From contig CAKSOR010000031.1 in assembly GCA_934477985.1 (NCBI GenBank), positions 1 through 12,918 of the forward strand: a DNA stretch of 12,918 bases, written 5' to 3'. The DNA is from an uncultured Eubacteriales bacterium. Its GTDB lineage: Bacteria; Bacillota; Clostridia; Oscillospirales; CAG-272. Below, piece by piece: positions 1 through 5,765 of this stretch; positions within the stretch are counted from its first letter, which is position 1, and each line of letters begins with the position of its first letter. The notes beneath the pieces were generated by a model, which was not told the origin of the DNA, did not search any database, and was given only the letters and a program-made list of their open reading frames with translations. The position numbers and the translations under genes are program-made.

Positions 1-48
1 ATTGACACCAAAAAACGCAAAAATCCCTTAGAATATTTTTTTATGGGG
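1..48 (-). repeat. Left arm of inverted repeat flanking ttcA
   Basis: Read on the minus strand, this stretch matches 957-1004 almost base for base. Both contain ACCCC(A/G)TAAAA, then TATTCTAAGGGATTTTT, two or three variable bases, then TTTTTTGGTGTCAAT. In the 35-base core only two positions differ (GCG here, CGG in the right arm). The window begins inside the repeat, so its outer end is unknown. A weaker copy is the second tandem unit at 1047-1112. It could be the end of a mobile element or a dispersed intergenic repeat; no transposase is visible. Confidence 0.75.
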
Positions 49-56
49 TAGTTCAC

Positions 57-806
57 TCAATCATCCGGGAATACCACTAATTTTCCCTCTTTATAACCAT
101 CTATTCCAGCCTTCTGCAAAGCGCCGAATATTCTGTGCCTCAAGCCCTTGTTATTCCTCTCAAGAGAAGCCAGAAGCTGTTTCATAGACTCTCTCTCAGT
201 ATGCTTATCAGCCGGACAGGGGGATTTTATAACCGGTAAGGGATGGTGGTTTATAAAGTAGCGTACATCCTTCTCCTGAGCGTACAGCAGGGGTCTTATC
301 ATCGTGAGGTCCTTCCTTGAGAGGTATGTTACCGGTGAGAATGAACCCAGTCTGCCCTCGTAGAAGAGATTGAGCATGAAGGTATCGACCACGTCGTCGA
401 AATGGTGACCGAGCGCGAGCTTATTGCATCCCTGGCGTTTGCACTCGTCGTGGAGAGCGCCGCGCCGCATTTTGGCGCAGAGTCCGCAGGGGTTCTTCTC
501 CTTCCTGAGGTTGAAGACGACGTTGGCAATATTTGTGCTTACAATTACATATGGCACTCCCAGCTCATCGCAGAGCTTCTGAACCTCCGAAAAATCCACA
601 GGAGTGTCGAAGCCCATATCCACAGTTATAGCGACCAGTCCGAATTTCTTCGGGTAGAATCTCCTGAGCTCAGAGAGGGCGTACAATAATGTGAGCGAAT
701 CCTTACCGCCGGAGATACCGACAGCTATCCTGTCCCCATCGTCTATCATCGAGTAATCATCCACCGCGCGGCGTGTGAAGCTCAGGATGCGTTTTATTTC
801 TTTCAT
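57..806 (-). CDS. ttcA: TtcA-type tRNA 2-thiocytidine synthetase (PP-loop ATPase)
   Basis: Likely ATP- and Fe-S-dependent tRNA thiolase that makes 2-thiocytidine at position 32 in the cytoplasm. Seen in the sequence: the PP-loop SGGKDS (residues 32-37), CGLC (107-110), HHFDD (134-138) and a later Cys in SPCPAD (C197). C107, C110 and C197 match the spacing of the three cysteines that hold the [4Fe-4S] cluster in E. coli TtcA (C122, C125, C222), which separates it from TilS lysidine synthetase. At 249 aa it is shorter than E. coli TtcA (about 311), as is usual in Firmicutes. The start at 806 is chosen because AGAGGA lies just upstream. The frame is open to an ATG at 869, but that start has no ribosome binding site and its extra 21 residues are not family-like. 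Flanking inverted repeats and an AT-richer 3' end set it apart from its neighbours. Confidence 0.88.
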   Translation of the reverse strand: MKEIKRILSFTRRAVDDYSMIDDGDRIAVGISGGKDSLTLLYALSELRRFYPKKFGLVAITVDMGFDTPVDFSEVQKLCDELGVPYVIVSTNIANVVFNLRKEKNPCGLCAKMRRGALHDECKRQGCNKLALGHHFDDVVDTFMLNLFYEGRLGSFSPVTYLSRKDLTMIRPLLYAQEKDVRYFINHHPLPVIKSPCPADKHTERESMKQLLASLERNNKGLRHRIFGALQKAGIDGYKEGKLVVFPDD

Positions 807-863
807 AAGTTCCTCTTCTCTGGCATAAATATATGATTGGCAGACCGTGATTAACCCCAATAC

Positions 864-965
864 CTCCATCGGGAGGCGAAGGCAAAGCCTGAGCTACGTA
901 TGATAAGCCACTGATAAACAATTACCACGGGCAAACCTTGATGACTGCCCGCGGGGGCACCCCGT
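864..965. other. Hairpin-rich intergenic stretch upstream of ttcA
   Basis: This stretch holds consecutive short inverted repeats: CCTCC-ATCG-GGAGG (864-877), AGGC-AAA-GCCT (about 881-891), CGGGCA...TGCCCG (928-951) and CGGGG-GCA-CCCCG (about 952-964). The last part resembles 1277-1308 (GACTGCCCGCGGGGGCACCCC against GACTTTGCCCCCGGGGGCACCCC), so it may be a decayed copy of the 5' end of the structured element described at 1172-1306. No gene or clear promoter is seen. Confidence 0.4.
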
Positions 966-1004
966 AAAATATTCTAAGGGATTTTTCGGTTTTTTGGTGT
1001 CAAT
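957..1004 (+). repeat. Right arm of inverted repeat flanking ttcA
   Basis: Near-perfect inverted partner of 1-48 (see there). The two arms enclose a segment of about 1 kb containing ttcA and its leader. The arm continues directly into the first of two tandem 73-bp units (974-1046). Confidence 0.75.
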
Positions 1005-1112
1005 ACGTCAAGACTTTCTATTGCTGTAGCACATGTTGAATTTTTTCTAAGGGAGTTTTGTGTTTTTTAGTGTCAATGTGCCAAGATTTTCTATTACTGT
1101 AGTGCGAATTGA
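974..1112 (+). repeat. Two tandem copies of a 73-bp unit
   Basis: Unit 1 (974-1046) and unit 2 (from 1047) share, in order: CTAAGGGA, GTTTTTT(A/G)GTGTCAAT, CAAGA(C/T)TTTCTATT, CTGTAG and TTGA. By eye they match at roughly four of five positions over 66 bases. The period is 73 bp (CTAAGGG at 974 and 1047). There is no spacer-repeat alternation as in a CRISPR. The unit overlaps the right arm of the inverted repeat at 957-1004, so inverted and tandem copies belong to one repeat family. Confidence 0.7.
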
Positions 1113-1171
1113 CGCGTTGACACGTAATTTTCAAAAAATCCTTTATGTTTTTATTGTCTCCTCTTTTTTCC

Positions 1172-1306
1172 GGCAGGTGAGGGCAACGCCCGAACGGGTC
1201 GAGAAGTTCAGGCGTTGCCTGGGCTTCTCGATCCCCCAAGATCAGCGATGAGCAAACGCTTACCAAAAACAATATTTGACTTTGCCCCCGGGGGCACCCC
1301 GGTGAA
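1172..1306 (-). ncRNA. Structured intergenic element, copy A
   Basis: Minus-strand copy of an element also found at 4921-5062 and 9405-9463. Reading 1306 to 1172: a GC hairpin (CCGGGG-TG-CCCCCGG region), GGCAAAGTCAA, about 35 variable bases, then GCTGATCTTGGGGGA. Hairpin P1 follows: TCGAGAAG (1231-1224) pairs with CTTCTCGA (1206-1199), with an inner stem CAGGC/GCCTG. Then come ACCCGTTCG, hairpin P2 (GGGC-GTT-GCCC, 1191-1181) and TCACCTGCC. Linkers match copy B almost exactly while P1 and P2 differ but still pair, as expected of a conserved RNA fold. Unlike B and C, it lies between divergent genes, and no terminator follows. It may be an independent small RNA, a leader to ttcA, or a repeat. 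Confidence 0.5.
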
Positions 1307-1334
1307 TAATTAATAATAAAAGGGAGCTATTCTG
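1277..1334 (+). other. GC-rich palindrome and AT-rich leader of the amidase gene
   Basis: The palindrome CCCCCGGGGGCACCCCGG (1284-1301) is followed by an AT-rich tract (AATAATTAATAATAAAA) and the ribosome binding site AGGGAG, about 8 bases before the ATG at 1335. The palindrome is also the 5' end of element copy A on the other strand. I see no convincing sigma-A promoter for the amidase; a sporulation sigma factor is possible, but I could not match a clear consensus. Confidence 0.4.
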
Positions 1335-1895
1335 ATGATTAAGCTGTTTATCGACCAAGGACACAATCCCGTCAACCCAAACGCGGGCGCGGAAGGCAAC
1401 GGATACCGCGAACAGGACATTACCTACTCAGTCGGCGTCGCGCTCGCCGAACTTCTCCGCCAGAACGGCAATTTCGATGTCAGGCTCTCGCGAAACTCAC
1501 CCGACGAAGTCCTCGGCACCAGCAACACCTCAAGCCTCGCCGCCCGCGTCAACGCCGCCAATTCCTGGGGCGCTGATTACTTCATCAGCCTGCACACCAA
1601 CGCCTACTCGAGTCCCTCGGGGCGCGGCGTCGAAGCCTATGTCTTCTCGGCTGACTCACCCGCCTACAGGCTCGGCTCGGACATTGTGTCGGAGTTATCC
1701 GGACTCACCGGCTTCCCGGAGCGCGGAGTGTTTGAACGTCCGTCGCTCTATGTCCTGCGCCGCACTTACATGCCCGCGGTGCTCGTCGAGATGGGCTACA
1801 TAACAAATCCCACCGAAGCCGCTCTGATGGCTTCCGACCCCGGACTGATCGCCCGCGGAATCTACAACGGAATCATCGAATATTTCGGGCTCTGA
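1335..1895 (+). CDS. N-acetylmuramoyl-L-alanine amidase (Amidase_3)
   Basis: Zinc amidase that cleaves the bond between N-acetylmuramic acid and L-alanine in peptidoglycan. The 186 residues are a single Amidase_3 domain. Visible ligands and catalytic residues are H10 (DQGHNP), E26 (YREQD), H87 (SLHTNA) and the catalytic E152 (VEMGYITNP). There is no signal peptide, membrane segment or wall-binding domain, so it resembles mother-cell lytic amidases of the CwlC type or a phage endolysin core more than secreted CwlB/LytC. The start is supported by AGGGAG upstream. SpoVAF follows after 29 bp in the same direction, which suggests co-transcription and a role in spore cortex, mother-cell lysis or germination. 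That role is inferred from context; the enzyme class is clear from the motifs. Confidence 0.9.
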   Translation: MIKLFIDQGHNPVNPNAGAEGNGYREQDITYSVGVALAELLRQNGNFDVRLSRNSPDEVLGTSNTSSLAARVNAANSWGADYFISLHTNAYSSPSGRGVEAYVFSADSPAYRLGSDIVSELSGLTGFPERGVFERPSLYVLRRTYMPAVLVEMGYITNPTEAALMASDPGLIARGIYNGIIEYFGL

Positions 1896-1924
1896 CTGTC
1901 AATACTACCCTCCGGGGTGATTGA

Positions 1925-3328
1925 ATGCTCAAAAGCTACGACGCGGCTGTAAAGCGCCTTGACGAACTGTTCGCCGTCGACAGAAACTACGATTTCATCA
2001 GCCGCGAGGTCAGCATGGCGGGACGCCGCGCGCGGTTCTACTACATCGACAGCTTCATCGACTCGGATATACTGCAAAGACTGTATGTCTACCTGACCGG
2101 GCTCACCGACGCGCCTGACGCCGAATCCATCCGCGACTTTGTGTCGGAGTCGATGCCCTGCACCGAGGTGAGTGTCGAGCCGGACGCCGACAAATTCGTT
2201 TACTTCGTGCTGTCGGGCACAGCCGGGATGCTGGTCGAGGGCTTCGACAAAATGCTTATAATCGACGTGCGGAGCTATCCGACGCGCGGCATCGAGGGGT
2301 CTGAAAACGACCGGGTTCTGCGCGGCGCGCACGACTCGTTCAACGAGACGGTCAAGAAGAACTCGACCCTGATCCGCCGCAGAATCCGCGACCCGAAGCT
2401 CAGGTTTGAGAAGCTGACGGTCGGCACGGCGTCGCAGAGCGATGTGGTGCTCGCCTACATCGAGGGCAGGGCTGACAGCGACTATGTGAAGCTCCTGCGG
2501 GACAAAATCTCGTCGGTAAAGGTCGACGCGCTGACTCTCGGTCAGCAGAGCCTCGCCGAGTGCTTAGTCCGGCGGAGGTGGTACGACCCCTTCCCGAAGT
2601 TCAGGTACACTGAACGTCCGGACGCCGCGGCGGCGCAGATTTTAGAGGGTTACGTGGTGATATTGTGCGACACCTCGCCCGAGGCTATGATACTGCCGAC
2701 CTGTCTGCTCGATTTCATGCAGGAGACCGACGATTATTATTTTCCGCCGCTCACCGGCTCATACCTGCGGATTTTACGCTATATAGTGTTCCTGATGACA
2801 CTGCTTGTCACGCCGACCTGGTATCTGCTGATCACAAATCCGGTGTGGATTCCCGACTGGCTCGCCTTCATCAGGGTGACAAGCGAACACAGTCTGCCGA
2901 TTATCGCGCAGCTTTTCCTGACAGAGTTCGCGCTGGACGGTCTGAAGCTCGCCAGCATGAACACACCGAGCTCGCTGAGCGGTACATTCGGAGTTGTCGG
3001 CGGGCTGATACTCGGCGACTTCGCGGTGCAGGTCGGCTGGTTTGTCCCCGAGGTGATTGTCTGCATGGCGTTTGCCGCGGTCGCGAACTTCTCGCAGTCG
3101 AGCTATGAGCTCGGCTACGCCTTCAAGTTTATGCGGATGATATTGCTCGCGCTGACCTGGCTTCTCAGCCTGTGGGGCTATGTCGCGGGGCTCGTCCTGA
3201 TTGTTGTTTTAGCGGCGATAAACCCGACAGCCAACGGAAAGCGCAACTATCTCTACCCGCTGATTCCCTTCAGCGGCAGGGCTCTGAAGCGCCTGCTGAC
3301 CCGCGAGAGGCTTAAAGTCACTCGATGA
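1925..3328 (+). CDS. spoVAF: GerA-family spore protein, SpoVAF-like
   Basis: Spore inner-membrane protein. In Bacillus subtilis SpoVAF works with a small partner as an ion channel that amplifies germination. The 467 residues have the GerA-family layout: a hydrophilic N-terminal half (1-280) and a C-terminal membrane half with segments near 282-303, 322-340, 355-390 and 402-432. Family motifs are ENDRVLRGAHDSF (128-139), LIRRRIRDPKL (149-159) and DPFPKFRYTERPDAAAA (221-237). The FPKxRYTERPDxAAA form and the LEGYVVILCDTSP segment are closer to SpoVAF than to GerAA subunits. The start follows GGGGTGA closely. The usual spoVA partners are absent; it is paired with an amidase instead. Its stop overlaps the convergent DUF3048 gene by 11 bp, with no terminator between. 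A GerA A-subunit is the alternative. Confidence 0.87.
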   Translation: MLKSYDAAVKRLDELFAVDRNYDFISREVSMAGRRARFYYIDSFIDSDILQRLYVYLTGLTDAPDAESIRDFVSESMPCTEVSVEPDADKFVYFVLSGTAGMLVEGFDKMLIIDVRSYPTRGIEGSENDRVLRGAHDSFNETVKKNSTLIRRRIRDPKLRFEKLTVGTASQSDVVLAYIEGRADSDYVKLLRDKISSVKVDALTLGQQSLAECLVRRRWYDPFPKFRYTERPDAAAAQILEGYVVILCDTSPEAMILPTCLLDFMQETDDYYFPPLTGSYLRILRYIVFLMTLLVTPTWYLLITNPVWIPDWLAFIRVTSEHSLPIIAQLFLTEFALDGLKLASMNTPSSLSGTFGVVGGLILGDFAVQVGWFVPEVIVCMAFAAVANFSQSSYELGYAFKFMRMILLALTWLLSLWGYVAGLVLIVVLAAINPTANGKRNYLYPLIPFSGRALKRLLTRERLKVTR

Positions 3329-4454
3329 CCGTCGTGTCGCGCATCGAGGTCGTGCAGACCTGGAAGAAGGTCTTGCCGCGGTTTATCATGATCTCGTTTC
3401 CGTCGGTGTCATAGAGCTTTATCGGAGTGTCGACGCCCGACTTCTTCCAGGTGATCTCCTCGTAGCCGCCCATAGTGAAGTAGTAGCCGTCGCCCGAGCC
3501 GACAGTCTCGACGTCCTTGTGCCCCTTGGCGTCGTTGGTGTTGACGGTCGGGAGGTAAAGAACGATTACGTTGGTGAACGAAAGCTGCTTGTTGGCGGTG
3601 TTGTCGATGTGTTTATCTCCCTTGAACTGCCAGCGGTAGTAGACGCCCTCGTCCTCGTTGTACTTGAAAAAGGGCTTGTGACCGGCGTGGTAAGTGACCT
3701 GGAGGTAAGTTCCGGGGTTCTTTGGCGTTATGACCGCTCCGGGCTTGATGAAATCAAGCGGCGAGTCGAAGTCGTCGACGAGCTCGGTGCGGCACTTCAC
3801 ATACTCGATTCCGGCGGCGATCTTCTTGCCGTCGGTCATAAGACTGTGCTCGAAGCCCATATTCTGCTGACGCCAGGAGTCGCGGTAGAACATGCCGGGG
3901 ATGTACATGTTGACGCCGTCCAGGTGGTCGACCTTGCGCTGAGCCATCTCGGTGTAAGCCTGATCGCTCCCCCCGGCGTGGATGTAGATAGCGTCGTGGT
4001 TGGCGGCGAAGTCAAGGTAGTACTCGCGCGAGGAGCGCACAGAGCCGACGACCGGGAGATTCTCGTAGTCCATCGCGAGCATCATCAGGCGGGTGTAGCT
4101 TCCCTCGACAATGCACTCGTACATGACGTCGGCGTAGGAGACTCCCTCCTGTGGCGTGGCTTCCTTGATGTTGTTGATCATGATGGCGACCGGACGGCGG
4201 TTTCCGAAGTCGATGTCGGACTTCTCGCCGGTCAAAGGGTTGACGATCGGATCGGGTTCAGGCTCGGCGGTGGTTTCGGGCTCGGTCTCGGTGGTCTCGG
4301 GCGGCATCGTCTCGGGAGCGGAGGTTACCGGAGCGGTCGTGGTCTCAGGCTGAGTCGACTCGTCAGGGAGCTTGTCTATCGGCTGATCATCGCCGCAGGA
4401 TAACGCCGCAAAGCAGGTCGCGGCGAGCAGAATAGCGCAGATTATCTTCTTCAT
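3318..4454 (-). CDS. DUF3048 (YerB-like) lipoprotein
   Basis: Predicted membrane-anchored lipoprotein of the DUF3048 family (B. subtilis YerB); no biochemical function is assigned to the family that I know of. Residues 1-20 form a lipoprotein signal ending in ALSC (C20). A Thr/Glu/Pro-rich linker spans about 21-70. The DUF3048 domain begins at NPLTGE (72-77), with RRPVAIMINN (86-95), PQEGVSYADVMYE (101-113), VEGSYTRLM (116-124), VGSVRSSREYY (136-146) and HAGGSDQAY (159-167). All are typical family blocks, and 378 aa is an ordinary length. It is a single-gene transcript from a perfect sigma-A promoter at 4488-4516, with ribosome binding site AAAGGAC six bases before the start. Acidic-linker lipoproteins of the same build occur twice more in this window. 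Confidence 0.9.
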   Translation of the reverse strand: MKKIICAILLAATCFAALSCGDDQPIDKLPDESTQPETTTAPVTSAPETMPPETTETEPETTAEPEPDPIVNPLTGEKSDIDFGNRRPVAIMINNIKEATPQEGVSYADVMYECIVEGSYTRLMMLAMDYENLPVVGSVRSSREYYLDFAANHDAIYIHAGGSDQAYTEMAQRKVDHLDGVNMYIPGMFYRDSWRQQNMGFEHSLMTDGKKIAAGIEYVKCRTELVDDFDSPLDFIKPGAVITPKNPGTYLQVTYHAGHKPFFKYNEDEGVYYRWQFKGDKHIDNTANKQLSFTNVIVLYLPTVNTNDAKGHKDVETVGSGDGYYFTMGGYEEITWKKSGVDTPIKLYDTDGNEIMINRGKTFFQVCTTSMRDTTVIE

Positions 4455-4487
4455 TTCGATGTCCTTTCAAAAAACATGCTACTATAT

Positions 4488-4516
4488 ATTATAATACATT
4501 TCGGGCGAATTGTCAA
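4488..4516 (-). promoter_or_regulatory. Sigma-A promoter of the DUF3048 gene
   Basis: On the minus strand TTGACA (4516-4511) is followed by a 17-bp spacer and TATAAT (4493-4488), an exact consensus. The predicted transcript start is near 4481, leaving a leader of about 27 bases that contains the AAAGGAC ribosome binding site. Confidence 0.9.
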
Positions 4517-4596
4517 TCATCTGCGCGCGAAAAGTTTCGTCAAAGACAGCTTTCAATAATATTTACAATTTGCATGTAGAATTCAGCCCGCCGATA

Positions 4597-4605
4597 TGGT
4601 AAAAT
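4597..4605 (+). promoter_or_regulatory. Possible extended -10 promoter for the 92-aa gene
   Basis: TG-G-TAAAAT (4597-4605) fits an extended -10 element 38 bases before the ATG at 4643. No hexamer resembling TTGACA lies 17 bases upstream, so this is a tentative call. Confidence 0.35.
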
Positions 4606-4642
4606 ATATATAAGCAAAAGCATAACAACAGGAGGTAACACT

Positions 4643-4921
4643 ATGGCGGAAGCATCACAATTCCTGACGTATCACGGAAAGCCGCTGGTCCGCGAGGGTC
4701 AGCAGATTTTTTATGGCAGTCTTGAGGACAAGTACATCCTCTTCTTGGGCATACTTTCGACGAAGGACGAAGGGGGCAGAAAAGTTCCCGACGAGGTCAT
4801 GGTACAGATACAGTCGACCGACCCGGAGCACAAGGTGATCAGGGTCACGAAGAAGAACGGACTCTACGAGGCGTTCGAGTTCGGCAGAATCTGGCTGGAC
4901 GCCGAGCTGAAAAAAGCATAA
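4643..4921 (+). CDS. Small protein of unknown function (92 aa)
   Basis: I do not recognise a family. It is a compact soluble protein with no signal peptide, membrane segment or cysteine. The pattern of alternating hydrophobic stretches (LTYHGKPLVR, KYILFLGILS, EVMVQIQS, HKVIRVT) suggests mostly beta structure, ending in a helix (GRIWLDAELKK). It is a real gene because it has its own strong ribosome binding site GGAGGT (4631-4636) at good spacing, GC-rich third codon positions like its neighbours, and its own terminator downstream at 5084-5114. Between its stop and that terminator lies element copy B, whose 5' hairpin starts at the last base of the stop codon. Confidence 0.78.
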   Translation: MAEASQFLTYHGKPLVREGQQIFYGSLEDKYILFLGILSTKDEGGRKVPDEVMVQIQSTDPEHKVIRVTKKNGLYEAFEFGRIWLDAELKKA

Positions 4922-5062
4922 CCGGCGAGCCGCCGGTGGCAAAGTCAAGGTTAGTTTGGTGCAGGTTGTCAGCTTGCGGCTGATCTTGGGGGAATCGAGA
5001 ACCTGCCCTTGGCAGGCTCTCGACCCGTTCGATGAGTTGCTTCGCAACTCTTCTCACCTGCC
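4921..5062 (+). ncRNA. Structured intergenic element, copy B
   Basis: Best-preserved copy, in the 3' untranslated region of the 92-aa gene. In order: hairpin ACCGGCG-AGC-CGCCGGT (4921-4937); GGCAAAGTCAA (4938-4948); a variable stretch; GCTGATCTTGGGGGAA (to 4994). P1 pairs TCGAGA (4995-5000) with TCTCGA (5018-5023), plus an inner stem CCTGCC/GGCAGG. CCCGTTCG follows (5024-5031). P2 is GAGTTGC-TTC-GCAACTC (5034-5050), then TCACCTGCC (5054-5062). The linkers equal those of copy A while stem sequences differ and stay paired. An intrinsic terminator follows within 25 bp. It is either a 3'-UTR-derived RNA or a hairpin repeat that settles in 3' regions. No named family was recognised. Confidence 0.55.
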
Positions 5063-5083
5063 GATAAAGGCTCGACCCAAACA

Positions 5084-5114
5084 CCCGGAGTTACCCGCTC
5101 CGGGCTCTTTTTAT
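5084..5114 (+). terminator. Rho-independent terminator after the 92-aa gene and element B
   Basis: CCCGGAG (5084-5090), loop TTACCCG, CTCCGGG (5098-5104), then CTCTTTTT. It ends the rightward transcript and overlaps the last codons and stop of the convergent VanZ gene (stop at 5091-5093). Confidence 0.88.
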
Positions 5115-5555
5115 TATCGCCTGCAATATGACGGTGACTGTCAGCCCGACCGTGAAGCCGATGAGATCGATCCAGACGTCGGCGACCATCGAGCTCCGCC
5201 CGGTGAAAAGCTGTATGGTCTCGTCAATCAGCGCCGCCGACATCCCGGCAAAGAGAATCAGCGGACAGCGCACCCTGCCCCGTCCGCGGGTGAGCAGTGT
5301 AAGCAGAACGGCAAACAGGCAGAACTCGGTCATATGCGCCGCCTTGCGCACAAGGAAGGAAAGGTCAACCCCGACCGACACCGGCTGTGACTGCCCGCGC
5401 GACTTCGCGATGGTCTCAACGACCCGCTGTACAACCTCGACAACATTATCGCTGACCTCGTTCGATTTCTGTCCGTCGAGCAGAGAGTTGCCCCAGATGA
5501 ACGCGAGGTTCAGGCAGATAAGGACGGCGAGCAGTATATTCACAAAGCGTTTCAT
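5091..5555 (-). CDS. VanZ-family membrane protein
   Basis: Small integral membrane protein of the VanZ family, named after the teicoplanin-resistance accessory VanZ; most chromosomal members have no known role. Of 154 residues, membrane segments lie near 5-21, 78-90, 97-110 and 131-148. Family motifs are RKAAHMTEF (70-78), DETIQLFTGR (111-120) and the D126/D130 pair before a glycine-rich last helix (GFTVGLTV). The start at 5555 (MKRFVNILL) is chosen because GGGGTG lies just upstream and a consensus promoter (5572-5600) would start transcription only about 10 bases before it. The frame stays open to 5741, but that extension would precede the promoter and does not look like protein. The stop lies inside the facing terminator at 5084-5114. 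Confidence 0.85.
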   Translation of the reverse strand: MKRFVNILLAVLICLNLAFIWGNSLLDGQKSNEVSDNVVEVVQRVVETIAKSRGQSQPVSVGVDLSFLVRKAAHMTEFCLFAVLLTLLTRGRGRVRCPLILFAGMSAALIDETIQLFTGRSSMVADVWIDLIGFTVGLTVTVILQAIIKRARSG

Positions 5556-5571
5556 TTCATCACCCCGGTAT

Positions 5572-5600
5572 ATTTTACCACATGTCGCGGCAATTGTCAA
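5572..5600 (-). promoter_or_regulatory. Sigma-A promoter of the VanZ gene
   Basis: On the minus strand TTGACA (5600-5595), 17 bp, TAAAAT (5577-5572). The expected transcript start near 5565 leaves a very short leader that is almost only the GGGGTG ribosome binding site. Confidence 0.82.
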
Positions 5601-5673
5601 CGTATGGATTTTATGGAAATGATAATATTTTATGCGGGAGTTAAGGTTTTCGACAGGAATTTCGTCAAAGGTA

Positions 5674-5702
5674 TTGACAAGCTGCGAATATTTTGTTATA
5701 AT
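5674..5702 (+). promoter_or_regulatory. Sigma-A promoter of the solute-binding protein / GH92 unit
   Basis: TTGACA (5674-5679), a 17-bp spacer and TATAAT (5697-5702), an exact consensus. The leader of roughly 57 bases is AT-rich (ATTATTCACTATTAATATAA) and ends with GGAGG (5754-5758), seven bases before the ATG at 5766. Confidence 0.9.
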
Positions 5703-5765
5703 GGCTATAGTGATTGCCCACGCGAAGCGTATATTATTCACTATTAATATAATGGAGGTTAGTTT

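Noticed and set aside
807..869. N-terminal extension of ttcA to the ATG at 869
   Set aside because: No ribosome binding site there and no family similarity in the extra residues; AGAGGA fits the internal ATG at 806.
974..1112. CRISPR array
   Set aside because: There are only two diverged tandem units with no regular spacer and no cas genes.
1018..1272. Small protein of 84 codons on the minus strand in the repeat region
   Set aside because: It runs through the tandem repeats and element copy A, lacks a ribosome binding site, and is explained by those repeats.
3519..4403. Long plus-strand open frame (294 codons) opposite the DUF3048 gene
   Set aside because: It is an antisense shadow produced by GC-rich third positions. 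The translation is low-complexity Val/Gly/Asp-rich, and the minus strand encodes a clear lipoprotein with a promoter and ribosome binding site.
5024..5050. tRNA-like T arm suggested by CCCGTTCGAT
   Set aside because: No acceptor, D or anticodon arms can be folded around it, and the same CCCGTTCG linker recurs in the two other element copies without a tRNA.
5556..5741. N-terminal extension of the VanZ gene to 5741
   Set aside because: A consensus promoter for VanZ lies inside this stretch (5572-5600) and the divergent binding-protein promoter overlaps it; the translation shows no family features.
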